Positions 46,682 through 58,027 of a stretch of 64,000 bases of DNA are shown here, piece after piece (the stretch's first letter is position 1; each line of letters begins with the position of its first letter). Location: the NCBI RefSeq assembly GCF_027580225.2, contig NC_073340.2:32996501-33060500 (forward strand), in the 5' to 3' direction. Position numbers and translations under genes: made by a program. Source of the DNA: Misgurnus anguillicaudatus. Lineage: Eukaryota; Chordata; Actinopteri; Cypriniformes; Cobitidae. The notes below the pieces were generated by a model. It was not told where the DNA came from. It did no database searches and worked only from the letters and a program-made list of their open reading frames with translations.

Positions 46682-46814
46682 GTTCAAGTACATTTCTTTG
46701 ATCCGCAGTGATCCGTTTAAATGTAATGATTTATAATTTAAGCTGTTGGTTATGATATTGTGGGCAATGCACATTTGATGTCATTTGAATTGTTTGAAAC
46801 TGTACTTTTTCTGT

Positions 46815-47150
46815 CACTGAGATGGTTCCTTTAAAGGTTCATTATTGTACCTTTATAGGAATACAACCCATTCAAAATGTTGTACCGTTTGGGGTACAAT
46901 ATTATACCCTAAGGACCTATTGTGTACCTTTAAAGACCAATTTTGTATCATGATAGGGGCACAAAACATTTAACTGCATCTTTAAAGATATAGTATAGGT
47001 CCTTAAGGTACTGTATAGTAATGGTCACAAAAAGGTACAAGTTAACTTTGTATTATGTTTTGTATACATGTAAAGGTACAAAATGGACCCTTAGGGTGAC
47101 AAAGTGACAAAAAAGGTACAGTTTTAAACCTTTTTTTTTCTGACAATGTA
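46815..47150. mobile_element. MITE of the GGTACA / TTTTTTTCTGACA family
   Basis: The right end reads GGTACAGTTTTAAACC, then TTTTTTTTTCTGACAATG. The interior repeats GTACAATATTATACCCTAAG and inverse words. The left end is eroded (TTTCTGTCACTGAGATGG). Related to 12037-12215. Confidence 0.55.
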
Positions 47151-47156
47151 GTTTAA

Positions 47157-47290
47157 AATCCCACAAAAATGAAACCCCACCTCTAACCCCAGTACTTCTG
47201 GGGTGAAAGTATTGCAATAAAATCTACAAATAAGAATGAATAAATTTATATGAATTAGCCAAAGATACGTATTGGCATGAGATTATGTTG
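47157..47290. mobile_element. Fragment of the ATCTCA...TTTGTAC MITE family
   Basis: GAATTAGCCAAAGATACGTA, then TTGGCATGAGATT, and the upstream AATGAAACCCCACCTCTAAC match the right half of the family seen at 31838-32395. Confidence 0.5.
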
Positions 47291-47294
47291 GAAA

Positions 47295-48124
47295 AGCATG
47301 TAGAGTAACCAGCAATTTTGTGTTTCGATAATTACCGATTGCAGCTCTAAGTAAAGATTGCAATGAATGCCAAGAATCACAACTTAAAATTCCATGCATA
47401 ATTAAATGTAAAAAAGCTGATGTTGAAATCCCACATATCTGAAGGCATGACTTACACTAAAAGATACAAAAGATGTACACAAGCAAATGCCTCTTCTCCA
47501 CACCTTTCTCCCAAAAGCCTTTCCAAAGCTTTATTTCTGCTGCTTCTATATCAGCACTCTCAGAATTCCTCTCATCCAATTAAATTCCATTACAAGCTAA
47601 CTGTTAATAAATAAAATATAAAAAATATATAAATGAATTAAATAGGTCAAAGTCTCAAACATTAAGATGGCAAAATCTCAAACAAGCATGAATAAACAAT
47701 AAATATTTATTAAAAATAAACAAATGGTAAAGGCATCTAATGTGTCTGACTGTACGTTCAAAGTTACCAGAATTACATTTTCTGGAATTTACAATGGAAG
47801 ATGGCTTCTCTCAGCTGCCAGGAACGTCAAATCCATTGCCATTGTGTTTTGAGTGACCAGAGCATCAATCAGAAAGTTGAAAGAAGCTCAACTTGATGGT
47901 AATGAGCTATGACGCGGTTCAGCGCAAGCAGCGGCAAAACGCCAACAACCATCAGAATATAGCCTAGACGTTCTTCGCTGGCTGATTCCGGAGAAACATA
48001 CGATGTAAACTTTCGTTCCTACCGAAACATTAGTTCAGAGAAAACAGACTTCAGAGTGGCTAAAGCGTCAACAAGCTTCCCCCGTACTTTTTGAAAAGCG
48101 TCCTTGACCTGGCGGCCTGACCGT
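47295..48124. other. No gene recognised
   Basis: A 64-codon frame at 47420-47614 has no motif. GC rises from about 47900 into the next repeat. Confidence 0.4.
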
Positions 48125-48500
48125 GGGTTCCCACAAGCCGCGTTTGAGCCGTCAAATTCGTGTTTACCGCGTCTAGTTTGCTGCTTGAACATTTTGAGTT
48201 TATTCGCTTCATTCGAGCATGAAAGCTGCGCATGAAATTCTAGTCATGGATTCACGCGGACATTCGCGTAATGGGAGGGGCTTCTGCAACACTGCTCACT
48301 TTCTGTAATCACGTCACTACTAGAGCAAGCTCCTGATTGGTTAATGCGGCATGTTTTTCTGCCAAAGTTCCAATTTTTCAACTCGCGCATTTGATGCGAC
48401 AATGCTCAATTTGCGCGAACTAGACACACGAATGAGGCGGAATCGTGTATACCGCGCCACCCTAAATGCCTCATTCACACCACGAGACCTCCAGATACGC
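48125..48500. mobile_element. GC-rich dispersed repeat, class uncertain
   Basis: GGGTTCCCACAAGCCGCGTT, CGTCTAGTTTGCTGCTTGAA, ATGGGAGGGGCTTCTGCAAC and CTCATTCACACCACGAGACC are phrases I recognise from a common fish DNA repeat. Partial inverse repetition is visible (TGCTTGAAC / CGCGAACTAGAC), but neither a terminus nor a TSD is secure. Confidence 0.4.
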
Positions 48501-48565
48501 GTCAATGCGTCTTCACATTGACTTAACATTTAAATCACTCGTGCTTGACACCTCTTCCGCGGCTG

Positions 48566-48598
48566 GTTAGGGTTAGGAGTTAGGTTAGGGTTAGGGTA
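48566..48598. repeat. Short TTAGGG-like interstitial run
   Basis: GGTTAGGGTTAGGAGTTAGG, then TTAGGGTTAGGG, gives about five imperfect vertebrate-telomere-type hexamers directly before the element at 48610. Too short to be a telomere; it may be part of a neighbouring repeat. Confidence 0.75.
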
Positions 48599-48609
48599 TA
48601 GTAATGTCT

Positions 48610-49512
48610 TAGCCTGGATGCCAGCAGATCTTAGCCCTGCCCACAAGATTTTGAGAACGGGAAGATCGGTCTGGGGTTTCTGCGTTGAGGAGCTACTATG
48701 CTAGACCCAAAGCTGTTCGAACCAATCAAATTGTCAGGGCGGGCTTTATACGATGATGGACAGATGATCAACAGTAATGTAATGAACCACGTCACCAAAG
48801 AGCGCGTGTTTTGAATCTGTTTACAATGAAATGGCTGCCGCTGTAGAATTCAGATGTGTGGATTCTGACATTGAGTCTGTTTTAAAAGATATCGACAGAG
48901 CATTGTTTTTAAAAGAGGAACAGAGAAACGCGAGCAAGGCATTTGTTGATGTTTTTGCCATCCTTCCTACGGGATTCAGCAAAAGTTGGTCGCAACTGAA
49001 ACTGGTATCAAGGCGATGCAACTCGGCGTGCATGACGAGATGGATATAATTAGCGCTCGTTGCCAGCTTCTTTTCGGAAGCCCGGAATCATGGTTGCTGA
49101 ATAAATGGAGGGACATGCTAGGCTCCAATATTTTCAAGCCAACGTAATGGGTATCGTCGTGGATGAAGTTCACCTAACGTACAAGTGGTAAGAGATAGTC
49201 TTACTGTATGACTTAGTAAATACTTAATGTTGTGATATAAACAAAATGTTGTAAACATAGGTGTTGATGTACGTTCTCTAAGACTTAGTATAATCACAAT
49301 CTTAGTGTCATTGTAGCGAAATAACTAGCAGTTCGGTCAGGCTGCAAAAGACGTAATGTACGTCACACACTCCGTTGCTCTGATTGGTCGTAGGTCTATC
49401 CAATTGAGTGCAGAGGCATTTTTCGGTTGAGACACGCCTCCTAATTATAGCTCAATGGAGTGGTATCAGACTCAAATTCTGACTAGATTTGAGTATGACA
49501 ACATCAGGCTAG
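48610..49512. mobile_element. DNA element carrying a helicase fragment
   Basis: The ends TAGCCTG (48610) and CAGGCTAG (to 49512) are inverted for a short distance. TAATGTCT (48602-48609) and TTATGTCT (49513-49520) flank it with seven of eight bases matching. The right half has TATAGCTCAATGGAGTGGTA, which I associate with ends of a widespread fish element. The interior carries the RecQ-like remnant. Boundaries are tentative. Confidence 0.55.
48831..49192 (+). pseudogene. Broken RecQ-like helicase fragment
   Basis: From the ATG at 48831 the frame runs through EEQRNASKAF and a Walker-A-like ILPTGFSKS, where the family normally has GK(S/T) preceded by Gly; here GFS replaces GFG. Sequence between motif I and the next motifs is deleted. 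A shifted frame then reads CQLLFGSPESWLLNKW. After another shift near 49140 it reads VMGIVVDEVH, a motif II (DExH) box, ending in a donor-like TGGTAAGA at 49186-49193. This is a superfamily-2 helicase N-terminal half with one large deletion and at least two frame changes, so it cannot be active. I recognise similar helicase genes as multicopy in fish genomes. Confidence 0.7.
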
Positions 49513-49520
49513 TTATGTCT

Positions 49521-49645
49521 ATTTCCAAATATTGTCCATTCTAAGAAACCATACATCAAAGCTTATTTATTAAATTTTTGGATGATGCATAAATCTCAAT
49601 TTAAAAAATACCCTTATGGTTTTGTGTTCCAGGGTCACATATAGG
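49521..49645 (-). mobile_element. Fragment of the GTGGTCCAGGGTCA element
   Basis: ACCATACATCAAAGCTTATT, then TTGGATGATGCATAAATCTC and GTTTTGTGTTCCAGGGTCAC, match the outer region of the family whose other end is at 33500-33668. Confidence 0.6.
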
Positions 49646-51081
49646 TCTACAATTTTTATTTATTATATAACATATTTATCCAATGGCATTTCAGAAATCA
49701 AAAACTGCTAAATTTTTTAAGAAGCCAGACATTGGGAAAGTCTCCTCCAGGGGAAAGGTTCTGTAAAATTATGTGTGGGTTTTGCGTCTGTGTGTGTGCG
49801 TGAAAAAAGGGCCCGAACTGAATTAAGATATCCACCCACCTCCTGGAAGAATCGTCTCATTCAACACGCCTACTCTTACTCTAATCTTAGAGGCGACCAA
49901 ACCCTGTTCAACCACCCTTTAAAATAACCAGATATGTCCCATTGCAATGACTTATCACAGCTTGCACTAACTGCACTTTACCTAAAATACAAACAACATG
50001 ATACTGGTTATATATACTGAATGTCTAAATCACTAAATGAGCTCAATAACACAAGCCTATAGAAATAAATAGAGATAAACACACAAGCACATAAATGACT
50101 ATGTAACCCATGACCTCACCATCATTTGGCCATACCATACGGTATTTCTTCTAGGGTTTGCAAATCCATCTGGGATGGAAAAGACTGGAAGCCACCACCT
50201 GGCATCCGCCTAGAACCATCAAGGGTACCCTAGCAACACCTTAGCAACCACACAGCAATGGAGCACAGCGGCAGAGTTTGCACGGAAAAGTATCACTTAC
50301 ATTTTTATCAAGATATGTAAACATGGTTAATGCCACCACAAAAAAAATCTTGATCTATACAAGTGTTATAAAACCCAAATTTAACTTTACAGTGTGTGTG
50401 GTGTCTTTTGTTTCCCACTAGAGCGAAACTTTAGTAGAAGGACATATACCGGTTATATCACCTTTGGTTTAATAGAGAAATAAATTCTGACACAGAGTAT
50501 GTTTGAAGTTTTTACGGTGGTGATCTTTCATCTGTCATGAATATTTGATTGGGTTTACATTCAAAGCTACAATGGCTTTCGTTTCATATTTCACAGCGAT
50601 TTTTCCCTGGATACTGGTGCTCCAGAAAACTGATTATCTCTCTATATCAGGACACAGTCACTGGTTTCACGCTCATAACTTTTTTATGGTGCTTCCTTAC
50701 GCATCATATCCTCCACCAATGCTGCATCATTTGTCCAGAAAAGTTCAGATCAACCAGAATTGTTTTATACTCCTCTAGTTACAGACAAACACCAACCTCA
50801 TCATTCATTTTTATTGAAATGTATGCTTGAATATATTTAAATAATGCGAAACATGCATTTAAGAGTTATTTATGCCAAACTATTTTGGCCTCGGGTGACT
50901 TATAGTCTAAGTGCCTGATGCAGGCAGCAGACAAAACTGAACTTTTTAATTCTGGCAAGATCTAAAGTGATTGTCTGGTTTAATTTAACCTCCAGAGCTT
51001 TATCACGCTGCCTGAAAACAAAGTCACACAGGTTTGACTCAATGTAAAAATATTTTATTTACCATATTGTTTGATATGACA
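49646..51081. other. No gene recognised
   Basis: Two overlapping frames at 50545-50830 encode hydrophobic chance peptides without conserved motifs. No inverted termini identified. Confidence 0.4.
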
Positions 51082-51275
51082 ATGCAATCTCATGGGAATT
51101 TGTACGTATTTTATGAGGTGGCTAATTCGTATAAATTTGTACGACCACAATCGTAAGCTTTTGTATGATTTCGTTTTCTCTGGGTTTTATTCTTGATTTT
51201 TTATGATAAGAGTACATTTTTGTACTACTTACTTCGTACAAATTCATACCGACTTGTAAAATACGACAGATTCCA
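51082..51275. mobile_element. MITE with AATCTCATGGGAATTTGTAC end
   Basis: The left end AATCTCATGGGAATTTGTAC, then GTATTTTATGAGGTGGCTAA, matches the 31838-32395 family. TTCGTACAAATTCATACC near the right is an inverted subterminal piece. The far terminus is not clear. Confidence 0.55.
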
Positions 51276-51419
51276 GGGTTTAAAAAATCCGCTGCACAAA
51301 TGGCCGTAAAGTGCATCTCGGAGAATAGCGTGGACGCGCGTCGCACCACGAGCGGGCATACGTGCCACACGTCCGAAATGAGAGAAAGAAAGAGACGTGG
51401 TCCACCGTCGCTGTCTGAA

Positions 51420-51600
51420 GGACATGGGCGGATTGACCATCTGGTAATTCTGGCAAATGGCAGAGGGGCCGGGCCATTTTTAATGTGGGCCAGTGAAATT
51501 TTTCCACATATAGAGGTTATGCGGACGCAGTAGCGAACCGTCATCTGGAGCACCAAGAGTTTTCCCAGTGGGCCGCATGGCAATGTGGGCCGGTTTGCTT
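51420..51600. mobile_element. hAT-like end fragment (GGGCGGATTGACC)
   Basis: ATGGGCGGATTGACCATCTG, CAGAGGGGCCGGGCCA and TTAATGTGGGCCAGTG are the end phrases of a known fish hAT-type repeat. No matching right terminus or TSD is present. Confidence 0.5.
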
Positions 51601-52519
51601 TAATGCACGTAAGTTATAGAATAATGACAATAACAATATTTGGACCCACTTGTAACTCGATGCTGTCATTGCTGCCTCCTTTAAAAGACACAGTCTCTTA
51701 GTGCAGCGATCTAACAATGCACATCAGTGTCAAAATGTTGACTAATCAAAATTAAAGTTTTTGTTCACAGAAGCTGCAGTGAACGACTCCCAGCCAATCG
51801 AATTACACGACTGAGCAAGAATTTTAAGTTTTAAGAAGTCTGTGTTTTTTAAGACAAATGCAAATTCCAGCCAATCACATTACAGAGCTGAGAAGCATTC
51901 CAGCCAATTTGATGAAAGAAGGCGGGAGTTAATCTTCACTATGTTTGAGCGATTGTATATTGCTTTACACATAAATGCATATTGTTTCAAAACTATTTTA
52001 CTGAAAATGCGTCCTTATATTAAGAAATACAGATAATTAGCAAACCCAGAGATGCAAACTACTTAACTTTAGGTGAATTTTGACATTTTAATTTAAAAAT
52101 GAAATTTAGATTATTTGCCATAACGCTATTGCTGCAGTGACTGTCAGTCAAGCAAATACAACAGATGTTTATAGCATACAGTATAAAATAAAGTATGAAT
52201 GTGTGTATATTGTGTGTATAAAAACATTAAACCTAAAATACTTTAAAATTTAACATTCAAAGATATACAAATAATAATGTTTAATATCAAAAATATGGCA
52301 CAGCACTAAGCATTTCTTCATAAGCGCATTTTGAAACATTGCATTGCATTCAAATTGATCTGGCCTGGTGGAAAATCGATCATGACTGGTGGCATTTGCA
52401 TAAGTGTTCAGCATTTTCATGCTTGGCCGGTGTAAACATTCATTTCAAACAGATTTCAAATCTCACATTATAAAATGTGCCTGTGTGGAAGAGGGTCCTT
52501 ATATATATTATATATCTAT

Positions 52520-52599
<80 letters not shown>

Positions 52600-53791
52600 T
52601 ACCCAAAATAATTTCTTCTCTAGGAAGCAATTCAGTCAACATCTGCCATTAACTGGCCCTATTATTATTATCATCATTATTGTTGCTCATTTAATGTATT
52701 ATATTCCTATAAGTTCTTATACACTCGTACAGCCTGTGCATGTGCGTGTAAAAACTTACCTACCAAATTCTGTTGTTTAAGTGTAGTCGGTGAGTTTAAA
52801 CCGGATTAGTGGTTCTGGGAGTTGCTGTAAGAGAATAAAAGCAGAGGTACAAAAATTGGCCAATTTTGAAGATTTTCTTTCTAGTATCAACATTGCACAA
52901 CAGTATATTTAAAGCTCACATAGAAATACAGAAGAGCAGAGTTTTTTAATTCAGATGTCAGAAGCCTGTCGCTCTCTGTATTTCTTTCTCTCATGACAAA
53001 CACTGTGCATATCACACTCTCAGCGAGAGCCCGCTCATCATAGGAGATGTGTCCCAGACAGAAAATCACACAGCCATACAAGGAAATCCACTGGAAATGG
53101 AGAAAATGTTTTCTGCCTTTCCATTCAGCTAAAAAAAAAATCCTATATGAAACCATACAACAAAACGCCACTCGAAGTTGAACTTGCAACTTGGATGACA
53201 CCAATAAAGGGTCCTAAAATGGCCTTTTTCAGCAAACTGAAAACTTACAAACCAGCTAAATTTTGAAGACAAGTTTAAAAAATCAAGTATCTGAATAAAC
53301 TTTTCAAAAATGCCTTTAAAAAATCTCTTCCAATTTTTACTACATGCATTGTTGTCGTGAACATAAAACCTGGTTAGCAAACATTTGCAGAGTAAAAATG
53401 GCAAATTATTCCCTCTGTTGACAATGGGGTACCTGCAGAACAGGTGCATTGGAAAATTTAGCACTGTGTAGTATTTGGTGTGTAAGAAAAATGTTTGCTG
53501 ACAAATGGAGCTCCTGCAGAGCTAACACTTTTGTGTTTCATCTATGAGTGCCAGTAAATACAGTAAGACACCAGTAAGATTGAAAGTTTGACTTTAAATT
53601 TGACTTTACAATGAACACAGCATTAATTAACTTAAAGAGTAGTGTTAATGTTTTAAACAGAATACAGCAAGAAAGACAATTATTCTGTGTAAATGAAACA
53701 CCACATCATAGCCGAACACTGTGGCTGTTCACACTTCAGTGTGCGAAATAATGCAAGAAAGAATCTCTAGTATGCAATTTTAAGTGAATAC
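51601..53791. other. No gene recognised; includes a long AT run
   Basis: Minus-strand frames of 105 and 111 codons at 52887-53464 overlap each other in different frames and carry no motif I recognise. The (TA)n tract is listed separately. Confidence 0.4.
52517..52598. repeat. (TA)n microsatellite
   Basis: About 80 bp of nearly pure TA, preceded by imperfect TATATTATATATCTATAGA. Confidence 0.95.
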
Positions 53792-54649
53792 GTTTACATG
53801 CACAAAATAAGCGTATAACTATCAAAAACTTGCTTGTTATAAAAATGCGTTTTCATGTGTTTACATGCAAATCAATAAACCGGCAATGCAAAACCTGTAA
53901 TTTTAACATGAGCTTTACATTTTGCACAAGTCGATCACAGTCTGTTTTGCGTTACTTTACGCTTACTTCCGTTTTTGACGTTTATTAGGGATGCACCGAT
54001 AGGATTTTTTTGGGCCGATACCGATTTAAACAGACAACATCTGGCCGATACCGATGCCGATATTAAACACTTGTATATAACACTATACAGTTGGTCTATT
54101 AGCTAGTTTTTTCTGCAACAAATAATTTTTACTGAACATGGATTGGATCTAATTAACATTCAACTGACCAACGTAATAAGAGAGGCACAAATTAAGCTAA
54201 AACAAATATAATAAGACAGCATGACAACCTTCAAAGGTGTTTTTTTGCTATTCAGCATTTATTTTATTAACAACATTAACTCATTTTTTACATATAATAG
54301 ATTTCTTTATGCAGTTAATTAATAAACAATCGGTATCGGCCTTTCTCGTGCTATTGCCGATATGCCGATGGTTTCAAATTCATCAAAAATCGGCCGATAA
54401 ATATCGGCGGCCGATACATCGGTGCATCACTAACGTTTATCTTTTACGCGTGGAGACATGCACACATGAACAAAACTGTGAGAAAGCCGGTTTAGGCAAT
54501 TACATGCAATGCAAAAAAGACCAGTCCCAATCGGTTTTTGCTTAAGCAGTTTATGGGCTTTCAACAATAAAATAATTTTTTTTTACGTGTTTACATGACC
54601 TTACACGCTATCAGTTTGCCATAATTGTTGTAAGACTGTGCATGTAAAC
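53792..54649. mobile_element. Element with GTTTACATGCACA ends hosting a hAT
   Basis: GTTTACATGCACAAAATAAG on the left and TGTGCATGTAAAC on the right are inverted. Further inverted GTGTTTACATG/CATGTAAAC words occur internally. The hAT at 53986-54432 sits within it. No TSD established. Confidence 0.55.
53986..54432 (-). mobile_element. hAT MITE with exact TSD ACGTTTAT
   Basis: It starts TAGGGATGCACCGATAGG and ends CGATACATCGGTGCATCACTA. ACGTTTAT flanks both sides (53978-53985 and 54433-54440). It is an inverted copy of 24323-24780 and alignable along its whole length (AGACAACATCTGGCCGATAC, TGCTATTGCCGATATGCCGA). Confidence 0.93.
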
Positions 54650-54726
54650 AAACTCAATGTAAGTCAAAGAACCAATCTTTAATTTCTTTAAAAAAATCTT
54701 TAAAAAACCTCCAATAAATTTTGCTG

Positions 54727-54959
54727 CACTGTAAAAAAAATATGTGATCGATAACTTAAGTAATTCTAAAGGCCAAAGTATAGTAAATGTTTTACGTGTA
54801 CGCGAGGGTCTGCGAAAAGTGCACGTAAAGCAATTTTCATCGTCAGAAGAGTGTATATTTTGTATGCAATGGAATTGGAAATAAGTAATTATTTAAATGA
54901 CTTACACAGCCAATTTAAATAAACTTAAACATTTAAGACGGCAAAACAATTTTACAGTC
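54727..54959. mobile_element. CACTGTAAAAAAA-type MITE, disrupted
   Basis: The left end CACTGTAAAAAAAATATG faces GCAAAACAATTTTACAGTCT. A GC-richer middle (TTTTACGTGTACGCGAGGGT) does not resemble the arms and may be inserted. Confidence 0.5.
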
Positions 54960-55847
54960 TAGTGAAGTGCATACACTTTTCAGAGAAATCAACCGACAAA
55001 TGGCTTTGATGTAATTGTTTATGCTTATGAGATATGAGGAATTATTTTAGCCAGGGAAAACTGCATGCATCACTGTTTTGAGCTAAAGTATACCTGCAGA
55101 AATATATAGAGAGGAAAAAGGACTTTCAATACAACACTGCCAAGCAAGCACTTGAGTGGGATTTTAAGCATTAAATGCCAATTAAAAGAAATTGTCCTTA
55201 TGTAAGATCCAATGAGAGACGAGTAGTGTGACAGGGTATGAGCTCAGAGAAGCCCATGTGCTACAAGCAAAAACTCATTATGGTTTGGCTAAGTGTCTGC
55301 CGCAAATTTACAGAGATTAATTCATGCTGCATGGCTACAAGGCCTCTTTACAAAAAACTCAAAATCTCCCTCTTCTTTACTTATTTGGATTCTGTTGCTC
55401 ATCAGTTTTCTGGCATCATCACTGCTCCCCTCTCTCTCTCTCTCTCTCTCTCCATTTCATGCGTTAGATGAATCTATCCACATCTCAACGACCACCATCA
55501 CTTCCATCAGAATCTACATAAAAGGTGAAAGACACTTTCACCCATCCTGATGTGTGGCACATTAGCTTCTACCTCATCCCTGTAACCAAACTCACTTCAT
55601 GTTATGGTTTTCAATGTGTACAGAAGGCCACGCACTGTATTGTTAGAAGGCAGTCTAAGCCATATATTTTGCATAATGTAGGTTCTACTGTTTAAAGGTA
55701 AGTACACCTAATTCTGTTGTCATGTACTGACCCTATAATTCAAACTAAAATAATTCAGCACAAGCATTATATGTACACACCAAAGCCCCAAAGCTTAATT
55801 ACCTTGCATGGTAAGCACATAAATGAATATATGCATATAATATGATC
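54960..55847. other. No gene recognised
   Basis: Contains a CT microsatellite at 55430-55452. Two overlapping frames at 55238-55550 read through it and have no recognisable domain. Confidence 0.4.
55430..55452. repeat. (CT)n microsatellite
   Basis: About 23 bp of CT/TC repeat. Confidence 0.9.
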
Positions 55848-56268
55848 TAGGGATGCAACTATTAATCGTGCAAATGTGTGTTTTCTCAATGAATGAATTA
55901 CGGTGAAATCCCAGCACATCCCCAAAACCAGGGGGCGGTATAGTGCAGAAACTCCCTTTGTGCCACAGAAGAAGTAGCATTACAAACGCTATTAAAGGAA
56001 ATTTTTATAGGAATATTTATATCGCTGTTCTTAAATTGTTTCAGGTATTTTCATGATAATAAAAAATATTTTGAATGATTTTGTTTAACGAGTGTTGCTT
56101 TTTTAAATGCACGTTATAAACGACTTTAGATTGATAAGGACTTCCTACTGACCAAATGCCGTAGTACACGCACAAGTTGTGCGTGAAACACAGAATTGCA
56201 GCCTTGCGATTCAGAATCGATTTCAGACAGGCATTTTTAATGGGACACACGATTAATCGTTGTCATAC
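55848..56268. mobile_element. Probable hAT MITE with TAGGGATGCAACTATTAATC end
   Basis: The left terminus TAGGGATGCAACTATTAATC and the inverted GATTAATCGTTG near the right edge indicate a hAT of the TAGGG class. The right terminal bases (TCATAC) are altered and no TSD is visible, so this is an eroded copy. Confidence 0.55.
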
Positions 56269-56271
56269 ATA

Positions 56272-56640
56272 CTAAAAAGCTGGGTTATTTTCAGCTCATG
56301 GTTGGATTTAAAAAGGGACAAACCCAAACACTGGTTTAAATTAACTTATATTAATGATCTAAGTGCATGGTTTAAAGTGCAAGGCACAAGTGTCCAAATC
56401 CTATTTTGCTATGCACCTGGCGCACAGTCTAAAAGAGTTGTTCCTATTCTCGTAATGAGGAATGGGTGTGTTTTGGGTGTAACATGCAATAAACCAATGA
56501 GAGTCTCATTTCATCCCCTTTAAAAGCAGTTGTACTCGCACCAAGGCATATTCCCTATTTATATGGCAGAGTTTGTAATTTGTAGAAAGCCCGCCAGTTT
56601 AAGATGGATGTTAAAAAAATTCATTGTGTTTTATTTCTTA
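56272..56640. mobile_element. Repeat fragments (GCTGGGTTATTTT and CGTAATGAGGAATGGGTGTG)
   Basis: AGCTGGGTTATTTTCAGC, then GGGACAAACCCAAACACTGG, is one dispersed MITE fragment. GCACCTGGCGCACAGTCTAA, then CCTTTAAAAGCAGTTG, is phrasing I recognise from another. Neither is complete. Confidence 0.4.
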
Positions 56641-56863
56641 TTTTTGTAATAAAAAAGCCCCTATGGTCCGATTTATGATTTTACATTTCCTTTGGTGTGT
56701 AAGTGTGTATTAGTACATGTTAACGATATGCAAAAGGTACAAACCCCAAAAGAAAACGATGACGCGAGCTATCATTTCCAATGTAAATCTCTTTTCTTGG
56801 AATACAACAAACACACGGATTGTAGGCAACAGTTTACTTTCTAGGATTTGTGATGTAGACAAG

Positions 56864-57962
56864 CAGTGGCGGTTCTACACGGAAGCCAAGGGTGGCCCGT
56901 GCCTCTGTAGACATGTCCCTGGCCACCCCTGTGGCCACCCCGTGCTGACCAAATAAAAAGTAAATTTATTTTGATTTTACACGCGAGCGCCAAAAGCGGA
57001 ACTAATGCGACCCAACGTTCTACACGGGCAAATTAGAGCGGCGCACCCAATCACTGTAGCTGGATGCGGGTGATGCTCGGCGAGTGTCTCAATTCGTTCC
57101 CAATCTCCCGATGTTGAGAATATGTATGCAGGTTTGGGCACTGGTAAGGACTAGCTCACTTCACATTAGGACACTGTTCACTTGTTCTCCTGTGACGTGG
57201 CTGCTTAAGCGTGTTGTGATCATTCACAGCTGTTACTCATCAACAACCGGCAAAACCAACATCTCGCTAACTTTTTAAAGTTTACACATTGTAAAAAGCG
57301 CTGTAATTATGCTCTCACAAATACGTGCATAAAATTGGAGCAATATAATTAAATGTTACATATAAAAATGTTTACAATTTAAAATAAATAATATTTTAAA
57401 TACTGACTAGATTGTGGTCCCTAACCGTCTAGCAATGTGTATTTATATGTAAAATAAAACAAACATTTGTCTTTATAAAAGTTTGCATTTCATAAAGTTT
57501 ATTGAGGAGGCTCGCATGATTTTCGGTTGGGGGCTTTAGAAAAGAGCCCAGCTCCCATTTTGCACCTGCACTCACTCTTGTATCAAATAAATATTTATAT
57601 GATTGTAAAGTAAAATAAAGTTTACGGGACAGTTTCCCGGAAAGGGATTAGACTAGTCCTAGACTAAAATAAATGTAAGAGTTGTCCAAACTGAAAACAA
57701 CTTGCAATGCCATATCTTAAAATACACCAGTACCCTTTGTTTTGCTTCAAAATGCACACAAGTAATGTATTTAGTAAGGCATGTTTGTTAAAACTAGTTA
57801 TATTTCCTAATTAAACTAAGGCCTAGTCCTGTCTTAAACTAATTCCTGTAACCACCCCTATAATCTTTAAATATAATTTCTTGCCATTTTTTATGTGCCC
57901 CTCTGGTAAAACACTGGCCCCTCCTTGGCCCCCCTAGTGAAATTTGTCTAGAACCGCCACTG
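56864..57962. mobile_element. 1.1-kb hAT element with exact TSD TAGACAAG
   Basis: It starts CAGTGGCGGTTCTACACGG and ends GTCTAGAACCGCCACTG. TAGACAAG flanks both ends (56856-56863 and 57963-57970). GGCCACCCC boxes lie near the left end and TGGCCCCTCC near the right. The termini resemble the hAT at 10064-10910. It hosts a CCGGG-type MITE at 57625-57855. No transposase frame remains. Confidence 0.93.
57625..57855. mobile_element. MITE related to 8666-9741, nested in a hAT
   Basis: The left end CGGGACAGTTTCCCGGAAAG, then TTAGACTAGTCCTAGACTAA, and the right AACTAAGGCCTAGTCCTGTC share the family's core (AAAACAACTTGCA, CATATCTTAAAATA). Confidence 0.7.
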
Positions 57963-58027
57963 TAGACAAGATCAACATTATCATAAATCCTCCCGCTTAG
58001 GACTCACAGCCTGTAAGTTAACTCCTG

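Noticed and set aside
45986..46774. Frames of 60-81 codons on both strands
   Set aside because: Mirror-image translations of the inverted arms of one palindromic element.
51122..51583. 153-codon minus-strand frame
   Set aside because: It spans two different dispersed repeats (MITE end and hAT-like end), so it is a chance read-through.
52887..53464. Two overlapping minus-strand frames of 105 and 111 codons
   Set aside because: Different frames of the same DNA, without motifs.
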